Shown: in pieces, positions 27,131-35,583 of the stretch
Layout: each line of letters opens with the position of its first letter
Position numbering within the stretch: position 1 is the first letter of the stretch
Assembly: GCF_002159765.1 (NCBI RefSeq)
Contig: NZ_NFJH01000004.1
Coordinates: 62,001-126,000, forward strand
Direction: 5' to 3'
DNA: 64,000 nucleotides
Source of the DNA: Collinsella sp. An268
Lineage (GTDB): Bacteria; Actinomycetota; Coriobacteriia; Coriobacteriales; Coriobacteriaceae
The notes under the pieces: generated by a model
The model's database searches: none
Told to the model about the DNA's origin: nothing
What the model saw: the letters and a program-made list of their open reading frames with translations, nothing else
Translations under genes and position numbers: made by a program

Positions 27131-27397
27131 GTGCTACGCCCGTATGCCCAATTCCCCGATGAAACGGTCATCGCATACAGCGATATACGCGAAGACCAAA
27201 CGGTAGAAATTGCCATCGAGCGGCCCCGCGACTGGGGCTTTGATAGTGCCCGCTGCCTGATGCCCGCATATCGTTGGTTTGATATCGACGGCTTCTCCGA
27301 TAAGGACCTCGCAGGCTTCGAATTGTTTTTGCGCAACAATGCCCCGCTGATCTTTGAATTTGCGAACGACCCAAATAGTGGATGGAGAGCCGCCTGA
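27131..27397 (+). CDS. Small acidic protein upstream of the DUF4160 gene
   Basis: An 88-residue protein from the GTG at 27131, which has GGAGG 5 nt upstream; an in-frame ATG at 27116 would put that site inside the gene. The sequence (VIAYSDIREDQTVEIAIERP, then WFDIDGFSDKDLAGFELFLR) is acidic and without membrane segments. Its stop overlaps the start of the DUF4160 gene as TGATG, so the pair is coupled. DUF4160 genes usually have a small partner such as DUF2442; this one does not obviously match DUF2442. Function unknown. Confidence 0.65.
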   Translation: MLRPYAQFPDETVIAYSDIREDQTVEIAIERPRDWGFDSARCLMPAYRWFDIDGFSDKDLAGFELFLRNNAPLIFEFANDPNSGWRAA

Positions 27398-27674
27398 TGC
27401 CCACCATCCTTACGCTTGGACGCTACGTCCTATTCTTCTGGCTTTGCGAATCAGATGAGCCGTCCATATCCACGTCGCCATTCGTAGGCCGACGGAACAT
27501 GCCACAAAATTCTGGCTGACGGCAGATGGTGGCTGCATCCTAGCGAGCAACGGAAGCAACCTTCCTGTGAGAGAACTTCGGAAACTGGCGACCTTTATCG
27601 CGTACAACCACGGACTCATCTGCGAGGCGTGGGCGAACGCCTTCGGAGCCGAGACGCCGCGCTTCTACCGCTGA
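27397..27674 (+). pseudogene. DUF4160 family gene broken by a frameshift
   Basis: The ATG at 27397 starts MPTILTLGRYVLFFWLCES and DEP, the typical N-terminus of DUF4160 proteins. After DEP the original frame runs into a stop, but the frame one base over continues HIHVAIRRPTEHATKFWL and on to FIAYNHGLICEAW and FYR-stop at 27674, the rest of the family. One base is missing near 27463-27466 (278 bp where 279 would restore the frame). The intact product would have about 92 residues. DUF4160 genes occur in toxin-antitoxin-like pairs. A sequencing error cannot be excluded. Confidence 0.82.
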
Positions 27675-27797
27675 CAAGACGTTGCCCATACGGGCATCTA
27701 TGCTGGCCACCTCAAACCAGCACACGTATGCTGCCGCGTCCCTGCCGTCGTGCTACCATGGCGTCTGCACCTATCCGCAACAAGAAAGGATCCATCT

Positions 27798-29195
27798 ATG
27801 GAGCGTCCCTGCGCCTGGAAGTCCTACAACGACACCGAGCTCGCTCAGCTCGAGGAGCTCTGCGGCAACTACCGCACCTTCATCTCCGAGAACAAGACCG
27901 AGCGCGAGTGCGTGCGCACCAGCGTCGCCATGGCCCGCGAGGCAGGCTACATCTCGCTCGACGAGGCGGCGGCACTCGGCCGCGCCCTCACCGCCGGCGA
28001 CAAGATCTACGCCGTGAGCCACAACAAGACCCTCATGCTCGTGAACCTCGGCACCAAGCCGCTCGAGGAGGGCGTGAACATCCTCGGCGCGCACATCGAC
28101 AGCCCGCGCCTCGACCTCAAGCAGAACCCGCTCTACGAGGCCGGCGACATGGCCTATCTGGACACCCATTACTACGGCGGCGTGAAGGCCTACCACTGGG
28201 TCGCCACCCCGCTCGCCATCCACGGCGTGGTGTGCAAGAAGGACGGCACGACCGTGGACGTCTGCGTGGGAGAGAACGCCGACGACCCCGTGTTCTGCGT
28301 GTCCGACCTGCTCATCCACCTTGCGAGCGACCAGATGAAGAAACCCGCGGGCGAGGCGGTCGACCATGAGAACCTCGACGTGATCGTGGGCGGGCGCCCC
28401 GTCGTGATCGACGAGGCCAAGGACGGCGAGTCCAAGGAGCCCGTCAAGCAGCTGCTGCTCGATATCCTCGCCGAGAAGTACGCCATCGCCGAGGAGGACT
28501 TCCTCTCGGCCGAGATCGAGATCGTGCCTGCCGGCGCCGCACGCGAGATGGGCTTCGACCGCTCGATGATCCTGGGTTACGGGCAGGACGACCGCGTGTG
28601 CGCCTATACCTCGCTCGCCGCGCAGCTCGCGGTGCCCGAGGTCGAGCGCACCTCCGTCACGCTGCTCGTGGACAAGGAGGAGATCGGCTCGGTGGGCGCC
28701 TCCGGCATGACGAGCCGCTTCTTTGAGAACACCATGGCCGAGGTGCTGGAGCTCGCGGGTGAGGGCGGGAGCCTGGCGCTGCGCCGCTGCCTCGCCAGCT
28801 CACGCATGCTGAGCTCGGACGTCTCTGCCGGCTTCGACCAGCTCTACGCCGACCGCTTCGAGAAGAAGAACGCCGCCTTCATGGGTCACGGCCTGTGCTT
28901 CAACAAGTACACCGGCGCGCGCGGCAAGAGCGGCTCCAACGACGCCGATGCCGAGTACATGGCGCTCGTGCGCGACATCATGGACGAGGCAGGCGTCGCC
29001 TTCCAGACCTGCGAGCTCGGGCGCATCGGTGCGGGCGGCGGCGGCACCATCGCCTACATCCTCGCCGAGTACGGCATGGACGTCATCGACGCCGGCGTGG
29101 CGGTGCTCTCGATGCATTCGCTGTGGGAGGTCTCCAACAAGGCCGACGTCTACGAGGCCTACAAGGGCTACCAGGCCTTCATCAAGCGCGCGTAG
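27798..29195 (+). CDS. M18 family zinc aminopeptidase
   Basis: Cytosolic metallo-aminopeptidase that removes N-terminal, often acidic or hydrophobic, residues from peptides. It has 465 residues. Metal ligands are visible in GAHIDSPRLDLK (HxD) and VDKEEIGSVG (EE), and near the C-terminus in LSMHSLWE. The frame is open further upstream, but the ATG at 27798 is preferred because AAAGGA lies 7-12 nt before it and the family N-terminus begins there. It is a monocistronic plus-strand gene with highly biased GC-rich codons, which suggests strong expression. Confidence 0.93.
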   Translation: MERPCAWKSYNDTELAQLEELCGNYRTFISENKTERECVRTSVAMAREAGYISLDEAAALGRALTAGDKIYAVSHNKTLMLVNLGTKPLEEGVNILGAHIDSPRLDLKQNPLYEAGDMAYLDTHYYGGVKAYHWVATPLAIHGVVCKKDGTTVDVCVGENADDPVFCVSDLLIHLASDQMKKPAGEAVDHENLDVIVGGRPVVIDEAKDGESKEPVKQLLLDILAEKYAIAEEDFLSAEIEIVPAGAAREMGFDRSMILGYGQDDRVCAYTSLAAQLAVPEVERTSVTLLVDKEEIGSVGASGMTSRFFENTMAEVLELAGEGGSLALRRCLASSRMLSSDVSAGFDQLYADRFEKKNAAFMGHGLCFNKYTGARGKSGSNDADAEYMALVRDIMDEAGVAFQTCELGRIGAGGGGTIAYILAEYGMDVIDAGVAVLSMHSLWEVSNKADVYEAYKGYQAFIKRA

Positions 29196-29358
29196 CGAAC
29201 GCAACCTCTTTGAATCTGGGCCCATCGGCACAAACGGACGATCCGCCGCGCGCTGCTCGCTCCGCTACGCCGGTGGGCCCTGTCTTTTTAACCGGACCAC
29301 ATGCATTCGGCTACGATACAAGGTAGTCGCCCCGGAGGCGCAACCGTTGGAGGTCACC

Positions 29359-30222
29359 GTGCTCGAGGTCATCATCTCCCCCGCGAAGCAGATGCGCATC
29401 GCGCGCGATGCGTTCTCCCCTAAAGGGATTCCCCCGTATCCCACCGAGACGGAGCGGCTGTGGCGTGCACTGTGCGCCATCGAGCGCAAGACGGGGGCAG
29501 CCGGCCTCAAGGCGCTCTGGAACGTGAACGACAAGCTTCTCGCCGAGAACATCGAGCGGCTGCACGCCTTTATCCCCGTAGCGGACGAGCGCGCGCTCGA
29601 CGAGCCCGCCGTCGCCGCAGTCGCCTCTGCTGCCGTCTTCTCCTACGTGGGCATTCAATACCGCAGCATGGCGCCTGAGGTTATGGACCTCGGCGCGCTC
29701 GACTGGATTCAGGACCACCTGTGGATACTCTCCGCGCTCTACGGCTGCGTGCGGCCCTTCGATGCCGTAGAACCCTATCGGCTCGAGATGGGGGCCAAGC
29801 TCGCCGTCGACGGCGCGCGCGACCTCTACGGGTTCTGGAGCGATAAGCTTGCGCGAGCGATCGCGCCGTCGGACGCGGGATCTGACGGACAGCCGTCGGC
29901 CTCCGATGCGGGCTGCACTGTCGTAAACCTCGCCAGCGCGGAATACGCCCGCGCCGTGCTACCCCACCTGCGCGCGACCGACCGTGTCGTAACCTGCATC
30001 TTTGGCGAGGATCTCCGTGCCGGCAAACCGGTCCAGCGCGCAACGGCAAGCAAAATCGCACGCGGGTCGATGGTACGTTGGATGGCTGAGCACCACATCG
30101 AGGATGCCCGCGAGCTCAAGGGTTTCGATATAGGCTATCGCTTCGACCCCGAGCTCTCCGCCACGGCCGCCGCACCGCGCACGCCCGCCTCCAGCGAGGT
30201 CCTCGTGTTTATGCGTGCGTAA
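29359..30222 (+). CDS. yaaA: YaaA family protein (peroxide stress, UPF0246)
   Basis: A 287-residue protein of the DUF328/UPF0246 family. In E. coli YaaA limits free iron and DNA damage during peroxide stress and has a DNA-binding fold. Family marks are VIISPAKQM at the N-terminus, DWIQDHLWILSALYGCVRPFD, and FWSDKL. The GTG at 29359 has GGAGG 5 nt upstream and gives the usual N-terminus. It lies downstream of the aminopeptidase gene with a 163-bp gap. Confidence 0.88.
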   Translation: MLEVIISPAKQMRIARDAFSPKGIPPYPTETERLWRALCAIERKTGAAGLKALWNVNDKLLAENIERLHAFIPVADERALDEPAVAAVASAAVFSYVGIQYRSMAPEVMDLGALDWIQDHLWILSALYGCVRPFDAVEPYRLEMGAKLAVDGARDLYGFWSDKLARAIAPSDAGSDGQPSASDAGCTVVNLASAEYARAVLPHLRATDRVVTCIFGEDLRAGKPVQRATASKIARGSMVRWMAEHHIEDARELKGFDIGYRFDPELSATAAAPRTPASSEVLVFMRA

Positions 30223-30634
30223 TGGACCGGAATGCGAACGCGCGACGAGGGGTTTGCGAGCGCAACCGTACCCATGAGGAGGGGGTTAGTAATTCTAGTG
30301 CCTACTTTACGCAGGTCCCGCCAAGTAGCAACGCGCCGTCATCGTCATCGTCCAAGCCGTCTACCTCGGCAAATGCGAAGTGTGGAAAAACCGGCTACTT
30401 TGAGAGATGCCGCTAAAGTAGGCACTAGAATGAATAACCCCCTCTTTTGAGAGGGAAGCCAGCCCAGTTTGTTACCGTTGGCCGAACATGTCACCCCTCG
30501 TTGGGCGAAAACACCCGCCCCGTTTCGCTCAACGACGCCCAAACCGCCCACCGAGGACATGGAAACCTCTGGAATGCGCAGCAGATCATGGACGCGGCCA
30601 GGCGCCGGCGCGAGAGCGTGCGGTTTTCCGCGTC
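30223..30634. other. 412-bp gap with an inverted-repeat element
   Basis: No gene is recognised. The gap separates two convergent genes (yaaA and the AEC transporter) and is dominated by the long inverted repeat at 30279-30444, followed by a small CCCTC/GAGGG hairpin at about 30440-30455. Confidence 0.55.
30279..30444. repeat. 166-bp imperfect inverted-repeat element
   Basis: The outer arms (30279-30310 and 30414-30444) match over about 31 bp with three mismatches; each contains ATTCTAGTGCCTACTTTA. The 103 bp between them hold no gene, but contain CTACTTTG-like sub-repeats. This looks like a small non-autonomous element or a large intergenic hairpin. Confidence 0.65.
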
Positions 30635-31573
30635 CTACAGCACTAGCGATACGAGCGGGATCGTCACCACCGAGAACACAACCGAGAGAAACGTCACCTG
30701 CATCATGGGCTTGGTGTCGCGGCCGCTCTTGAGGCAGTAGAGCGCGCCCAACGTAGCGACGGGCATGGCGCCGTCGAGCACGATGACGGCACGCAGAAAA
30801 GCAGACAGGGGAAACAGGTTGACCGCAATGAGGCTCGCGAGGGGCACGATGAGAAGACGGCCTGCGGCGGCCACGTAGGCGCGCGGGTTGCCGAGCATCT
30901 CGAGCGGTCGGTAATGCGCCATCGATGAGCCGGTGATGAGCAGGGCGAGCGGAGTGGCCATCTGCCCCACGATGCCGAGCGCCTGACCCGCAACGCCCAG
31001 CCGGTTCACACCCGCGAGCGCAAGCACGAGCACCGCCACGCTTGCGGCGAGCGTGGGGGTCTTGAGCGAGGCGAGCACGCCGCGCAGGCGATCGGCGGGA
31101 CGGCCCGCATCGGCCGTGGCGTCGATGAAGAAGAGAGGGCCCACCGCAAACAGGATGACGTTGGCGGGAATGAGGGCGATGGCCGCATAGAGCACCGCTT
31201 CGGCACCCAGAATTGCGCCCACCACCGGAAGCCCGATGAAACCGCAATTGCCGAAGGCGATGGCAAACCGGTACGAGACGCGGGCATCCTCGGTGTCGCG
31301 CAGCAGAAACGCCATCACGAGCGCGACCGCGATCGCGATGACATAGGTGACACCGGTCGCGAGCATAAGGAGGGCGAGCGTGCCGGCGTCGGGCAGGGCC
31401 TCCGCCCCATCGATAGAGGCGAGGATCGAACACGGCAGGGCGACGTTGAGGACGAGCGTCGAAAGGCGGTTATCGAGGTCGCCGCCGATGATGCCCAATT
31501 TGTTAAGCGCCCAGCCCAACAGGATGGGCAGCGAGACCGCGAGGATCTGCGTCGCCACAAAACCGAAACCCAT
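30635..31573 (-). CDS. AEC family transporter (auxin efflux carrier-like)
   Basis: Inner-membrane carrier of 312 residues with about ten hydrophobic helices in two repeats. Bacterial members export organic anions such as malate or malonate; the substrate here is unknown. Family marks are LGWALNKLGI near the N-terminus, FGNCGFIGLPVVGA, and PLALLITGSSMA. I prefer the ATG at 31571-31573, which has AAGGGG about 6 nt upstream, over two in-frame ATGs before it. It is divergent from the CDF gene. Confidence 0.9.
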   Translation of the reverse strand: MGFGFVATQILAVSLPILLGWALNKLGIIGGDLDNRLSTLVLNVALPCSILASIDGAEALPDAGTLALLMLATGVTYVIAIAVALVMAFLLRDTEDARVSYRFAIAFGNCGFIGLPVVGAILGAEAVLYAAIALIPANVILFAVGPLFFIDATADAGRPADRLRGVLASLKTPTLAASVAVLVLALAGVNRLGVAGQALGIVGQMATPLALLITGSSMAHYRPLEMLGNPRAYVAAAGRLLIVPLASLIAVNLFPLSAFLRAVIVLDGAMPVATLGALYCLKSGRDTKPMMQVTFLSVVFSVVTIPLVSLVL

Positions 31574-31728
31574 GCGCATCCCCTTATCCCGCAACGGCTG
31601 GAGGTATCCGCAGCATACGGCGTCGCAAACCTCTCAGCACCATGAAAACGTCTCCCCATGCGGCCCTTGAACACGAGCCGCCAGTCAACTATCGTAGCAT
31701 GGCACCTTGCTCCCAAGGAGGGACCCCT

Positions 31729-32907
31729 ATGATCGATTGGCTCATCCGGCGCTTCGTCGCAGGCGCCGACAACGTCCAAGACCCCGCCGTGCGCACGCGC
31801 TACGGGCAGTTTGCCGGCACCGTCGGCATCATCTGCAACGTGGCGCTCTGCCTAGCCAAGGGCGCCGTCGGCCTTATAGCCGGCTCCGTCTCCATCGTGG
31901 CAGACGCCGTCAACAACCTCTCCGACGCCTCATCGAACGTCATCAGCCTGCTCGGCTTCAAGTTGGCGAGTCGCCCGGCCGACCCCGAGCACCCCTACGG
32001 GCACGGGCGCTACGAGTACCTGTCCGGCCTCATCGTGGCGGCGCTGGTGCTTGCCATCGGCTTCGAACTCGTAAAGTCGTCCATCGAGAAGATCATCTCC
32101 CCCACCCCGGTCGAGTTCTCCGGCGCACTCGTCGTCGTACTCGCGCTCTCCATCGCCGTCAAGCTCTGGATGGCCGTCTTCAACCGGACCATCGGGCGGC
32201 GCATCGGCTCCGAGACCCTCGAGGCCACGGCCGTCGACTCGCGCAACGACGTCATCTCGACGGGCGCCGTGCTCGCCTCCGCCGTCATCGCCCACCTGAC
32301 GGGTCTCGACCTCGACGGCTGGGTCGGCTGCGCCGTCGGCCTCTTTATCCTCTGGAGCGGCATCGGGCTCGTGCGCGAGACGGTGGACCCGCTGCTGGGG
32401 CAGGCGCCGTCGCCTGAGCTGGTGGACCATATCCGCACCAAGATCATGAGCTACCCCGGCGTCCTCGGCACGCACGACCTCATGGTGCACGACTACGGCC
32501 CCGGGCGGCAGTTTGCGAGCGCGCACGTGGAGATGGCCGCTGAGGCCGACCCGCTCGAGAGCCACGACCTGATCGACAACATCGAGCAGGACTTCAAGAC
32601 CGACGACCGCATGATCGTGACGCTCCACTACGACCCCATCGTCACCGACGACCCGGCCGTGAACGACATGCGCAACTGGATCAACCAGGCCGTGAAGATC
32701 ATCGACCCGCGCCTCTCCATCCACGACCTGCGCACCGTGGTCGGTCCCACGCACACGAACGTCATCTTCGACTGCGTGCGCCCGCAGGACCTCGCCATGC
32801 CCGCGAGCCAGCTCAAGCGCCGCATCGACCAGATCGTACGCGACCACTACCCGCGCTGCCGCTGCGTCATCACCATCGACGAGAGCTACGTGAGCTCCGC
32901 GCAGTAG
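31729..32907 (+). CDS. Cation diffusion facilitator (CDF) transporter
   Basis: Membrane antiporter for divalent metal ions such as Zn, Fe or Mn, 392 residues. The N-terminal half has six hydrophobic helices with the metal-site HxxxD/DxxxD pattern: SIVADAVNNLSD and HPYGHGRYEYLSG. The C-terminal half is a cytosolic domain (GTHDLMVHDYGPG) followed by a second, longer extension of about 90 residues than in minimal members. The ATG at 31729 has AAGGAGGG 6 nt upstream. The metal cannot be named from sequence. Confidence 0.93.
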   Translation: MIDWLIRRFVAGADNVQDPAVRTRYGQFAGTVGIICNVALCLAKGAVGLIAGSVSIVADAVNNLSDASSNVISLLGFKLASRPADPEHPYGHGRYEYLSGLIVAALVLAIGFELVKSSIEKIISPTPVEFSGALVVVLALSIAVKLWMAVFNRTIGRRIGSETLEATAVDSRNDVISTGAVLASAVIAHLTGLDLDGWVGCAVGLFILWSGIGLVRETVDPLLGQAPSPELVDHIRTKIMSYPGVLGTHDLMVHDYGPGRQFASAHVEMAAEADPLESHDLIDNIEQDFKTDDRMIVTLHYDPIVTDDPAVNDMRNWINQAVKIIDPRLSIHDLRTVVGPTHTNVIFDCVRPQDLAMPASQLKRRIDQIVRDHYPRCRCVITIDESYVSSAQ

Positions 32908-32956
32908 CCGGCTGCTTCTCAAGGCGCTCCGCGCCGACACAGGCCTCCAAACGCAA

Positions 32957-32993
32957 GCAGGGCGCGCACCGGATGAACCGGGGCGCGCCCTGC
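32957..32993. terminator. Bidirectional terminator-like hairpin
   Basis: GCAGGGCGCGC and GCGCGCCCTGC form perfect arms between the convergent CDF and rubrerythrin genes. The loop, ACCGGATGAACCGG, can pair internally. No long U tract follows on either side. Confidence 0.7.
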
Positions 32994-33041
32994 AACGTTG
33001 GGCACGGTTATGTGCGAGGGACGCAGACGTCCCGCCTGCCC

Positions 33042-33602
33042 TTAGCCGAAGTAACGGTCGAGCAGGCCCTTGAAGGCACGGCCGTGACGGGCCTCGTCGC
33101 GCGCCATCTCGTGCACAGTGTCGTGGATGGCGTCGAGGCCGGCGGCCTTGGCGCGCTTGGCGAGGTCGGTCTTGCCGGCGGTGGCGCCGTTCTCGGCCTC
33201 AACACGCATCTCGAGGTTCTTCTTGGTGGAGTCGGTCACGACCTCACCGAGGAGCTCGGCAAACTTGGCGGCGTGCTCGGCCTCCTCGTAGGCGGCCTTC
33301 TCCCAGTAGAGGCCGATCTCGGGATAGCCCTCGCGGTGGGCGACGCGAGCCATGGCGAGGTACATACCGACCTCGGAGCACTCGCCCTCGAAGTTGGCGC
33401 GGAGGTCGGCCACGATGTCCTCGGAGACCTCGGGCAGCTTGCCGACGCCGACGACGTGCTCGGCAGCCCAGCTCATCTCGGTCTCAGACTGCTTGATGAA
33501 GCGGTCGCCGGAAACGCCGCACTGGGGGCACTTGAAATCGGCGGGGAGCTCCTCGCCGTCGAACTCCTCGACGTAACCGCAGACGGGGCACACGAACTTC
33601 AT
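33042..33602 (-). CDS. Reverse rubrerythrin (N-terminal rubredoxin, C-terminal diiron domain)
   Basis: Peroxide or oxygen reductase of anaerobes, 186 residues. The rubredoxin domain comes first (CPVCGY and CPQCG, residues 5-40), followed by a four-helix diiron domain with Glu/His ligands ([37 protein letters not shown]). This order is the reverse of classical rubrerythrin, which carries rubredoxin at the C-terminus. The ATG at 33600-33602 has AAAGGAG upstream; the longer open frame is not coding. Monocistronic, between two hairpins. Confidence 0.94.
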   Translation of the reverse strand: MKFVCPVCGYVEEFDGEELPADFKCPQCGVSGDRFIKQSETEMSWAAEHVVGVGKLPEVSEDIVADLRANFEGECSEVGMYLAMARVAHREGYPEIGLYWEKAAYEEAEHAAKFAELLGEVVTDSTKKNLEMRVEAENGATAGKTDLAKRAKAAGLDAIHDTVHEMARDEARHGRAFKGLLDRYFG

Positions 33603-33769
33603 GTTGAACTCCTTTGGTTGCAGGTACCAGACGATGCGCACCCCTCCCTTGCGGGCCCTCTTGGGGTGCGTGGCATAGCTTAGCACATCGGGCGGACAGC
33701 GCCGGCGAGAATACGTTACCTATTTTGTAACCATTATCCGACCATGGTTAGCCACGGCCGACCTCACGC

Positions 33770-33792
33770 AAAAGGGCCCCGGAGGGCCCTTG
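33770..33792 (-). terminator. Terminator after tRNA-Leu
   Basis: On the minus strand AAGGGCCC-TCC-GGGGCCCTTTT forms a strong stem ending in four U, 8 nt after the tRNA 3' end. It is a typical intrinsic terminator. Confidence 0.8.
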
Positions 33793-33800
33793 GGATTGCG

Positions 33801-33887
33801 TGGTGCCTGAGGAGAGACTCGAACTCTCACGATGTCGCCATCGGTGGATTTTGAGTCCACTGCGTCTGCCAATTCCGCCACTCAGGC
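33801..33887 (-). tRNA. tRNA-Leu (anticodon CAA)
   Basis: Minus-strand sequence with acceptor GCCTGAG/CTCAGGC, discriminator A and an encoded CCA. The anticodon loop is CTCAAAA, giving anticodon CAA (codon UUG). A long variable arm (GATGGCGACATC) is present, as in class II tRNAs, and the T loop reads GTTCGAGTC. The length is 87 nt with CCA. Confidence 0.95.
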
Positions 33888-33931
33888 ATTGCGCGAACTA
33901 TAGTACCACACCCGTCGCGCTTTCCCGGGCG

Positions 33932-35386
33932 TCAAACCGCGCGCATCTCGACGAGGGCGATCGAGCGGCGCATCTCGCACGCGTCGAGCCCGCGGCCGTC
34001 GACGCTCGCCTCCCCCATCTGGTTGTCGTACGGGTCCCAGCGCACACCGTCGGCCGGCGGGGTGAGCTCCGCTTGAAACGCGCGGTTGGCGACCATGCGC
34101 CACGGGTCGAGGTTGCCGAAGTGATGGCGCCGCCGGGCCTCGTCACCGGCGCGGCGGGCCGACGAGCCAAACGAGCAGTCCGCCCAGAGCCATCCGGTCT
34201 CCGGCGTGTAGAAGCGCGCCCAGTCATGCGGCCCCACGTGGTCGGAGGCAACGTAGAGCCCGCTTTCCCACCGCGCCGGCACCCCGGCGATGCGACAGAG
34301 CGTGATGAACGTGAGGGCAAAGATGCCGCAGTCGGCGCGCCGCGACTTGGCGCAGGCGTCGGCGATGGCATCGAGCTGCGCATAGGCCGGCTGGTAGCGG
34401 TAGTCGACGTGGCGGGTCACGTAGTCGTAGATGGCGCGCGCCCGGTCGAGCGGACGGTCGATGCCCTCCACGAGCGACGCGGCGAGCGCACGCAGATAGG
34501 GCGTGAACGCGATGTGCGGGCGGAACTCGGCGAGGTCCTCGGGCGTGGGCTCGGGGTCGCTACCGATGCGCTCCGTTTGTCGCACGTCGCCCGCCCAGGC
34601 GTCAACGTAGGGGGCACGGGCGCGGTAGCGGTAGGTGACCGTGAACGAACGAAGGGTATCGGACTCCCAGAAGGCCGTGCGCGCCGGTGCGGTCGCGGGC
34701 GCGATGCGTGCGCCGGGCGTGGCGTCGAGAATCTCGATGTCGCCCTGCAGTGCGCAAGCAGCGGGAAGCGGCAACCAGGCGCGAACGGTCTCGCACGGCA
34801 GTGCTGCGGGCACCTCGAGGATTGCGCGAAGCGTTATCTCGCGCTCGGCAGCACCCTCCGCGCGCATGGAAGCGAGCATGCGGTCGCGCGTAGCGGTGTC
34901 GAGCGGCGGCTCGGGTGCGAGGCCGGGCACCTCGGCGGGGTAGACACGCAGCGAATCGAGGAAGTTTCCGAGTACGCAGAGCTCGCCGTCTACGTAGCGC
35001 CAGTCGATGCGGCCGCGGGCGATAAGGTCGTCGAAGGCCTGCTCGGTAAAGTCGGGCCACTCGCGGCGGATCTGGGCGATGGCCGAGGCGCGCGGCACGC
35101 AGAAGTCCTCGGCAAGGCGGCCCATGCGGTGGCGCTCGGCGCGCAGGCACGCCGCCAGTTCGCGCTCGCAGCCCGCCTCAAGCAGGCGCGTGCACGCATC
35201 GCGAGCCTCGGTAAGGTGTCCGGCCGCCTTTAGGCGCGCGATCTCGGGCGGAAGCCCGATATCGAGATAGCGGAAATCGTCGTTGGACACCTCATCGGTG
35301 CACCCCACCGGTCCCTCGCAGACAAGCTCGCCCGCCTCGGGATAAACCGTCTCAACCGCCACAGCAGCCTCTCCCCTCTCACTCAT
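33932..35386 (-). CDS. Transglutaminase-like domain protein
   Basis: A 484-residue cytoplasmic-looking protein without a signal peptide. The C-terminal third is a transglutaminase core: Cys in RRADCGIFALTFITLC, His in GPHDWARFY, and Asp in WLWADCSFG, all with the family spacing. The N-terminal 230 residues are mostly helical and end in a beta-rich segment (EITLRAILEVPAALPCETVR) as in other bacterial transglutaminase-like peptidases. It may act as a peptidase or amidase; the substrate is unknown. The tRNA-Leu gene lies 45 bp downstream. Confidence 0.85.
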   Translation of the reverse strand: MSERGEAAVAVETVYPEAGELVCEGPVGCTDEVSNDDFRYLDIGLPPEIARLKAAGHLTEARDACTRLLEAGCERELAACLRAERHRMGRLAEDFCVPRASAIAQIRREWPDFTEQAFDDLIARGRIDWRYVDGELCVLGNFLDSLRVYPAEVPGLAPEPPLDTATRDRMLASMRAEGAAEREITLRAILEVPAALPCETVRAWLPLPAACALQGDIEILDATPGARIAPATAPARTAFWESDTLRSFTVTYRYRARAPYVDAWAGDVRQTERIGSDPEPTPEDLAEFRPHIAFTPYLRALAASLVEGIDRPLDRARAIYDYVTRHVDYRYQPAYAQLDAIADACAKSRRADCGIFALTFITLCRIAGVPARWESGLYVASDHVGPHDWARFYTPETGWLWADCSFGSSARRAGDEARRRHHFGNLDPWRMVANRAFQAELTPPADGVRWDPYDNQMGEASVDGRGLDACEMRRSIALVEMRAV

Positions 35387-35469
35387 AACGCCGTCGCCCG
35401 CAACACAGAAGGACCCCGCAGGGCTTCCTTCGCAGGCAGCGTCTTTTCTAGCCTACCGCAACCGGTCTC

Positions 35470-35576
35470 CTGAAACGCGGGAATCCCCCGAGAGATTCCC
35501 TAAGCGAACATTCCGCAGGCCAAAGGCCGAGGACGTTCGCGTGGGAACTCTCGGGGGATTCCACCGAGGGTTTCAG
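35470..35576. repeat. 107-bp long imperfect hairpin downstream of fba
   Basis: Nested complementary blocks CTGAAAC/GTTTCAG (outer), GGAATCCCCCGAGAG/CTCTCGGGGGATTCC (15 bp perfect, 35480-35494 and 35548-35562), then GCGAAC/GTTCGC, with a small GGCC-AAA-GGCC hairpin at the tip. It lies 8 bp after the fba stop codon. It may act as transcript end and stabiliser, or be a palindromic intergenic repeat. Confidence 0.7.
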
Positions 35577-35583
35577 TCAGACC

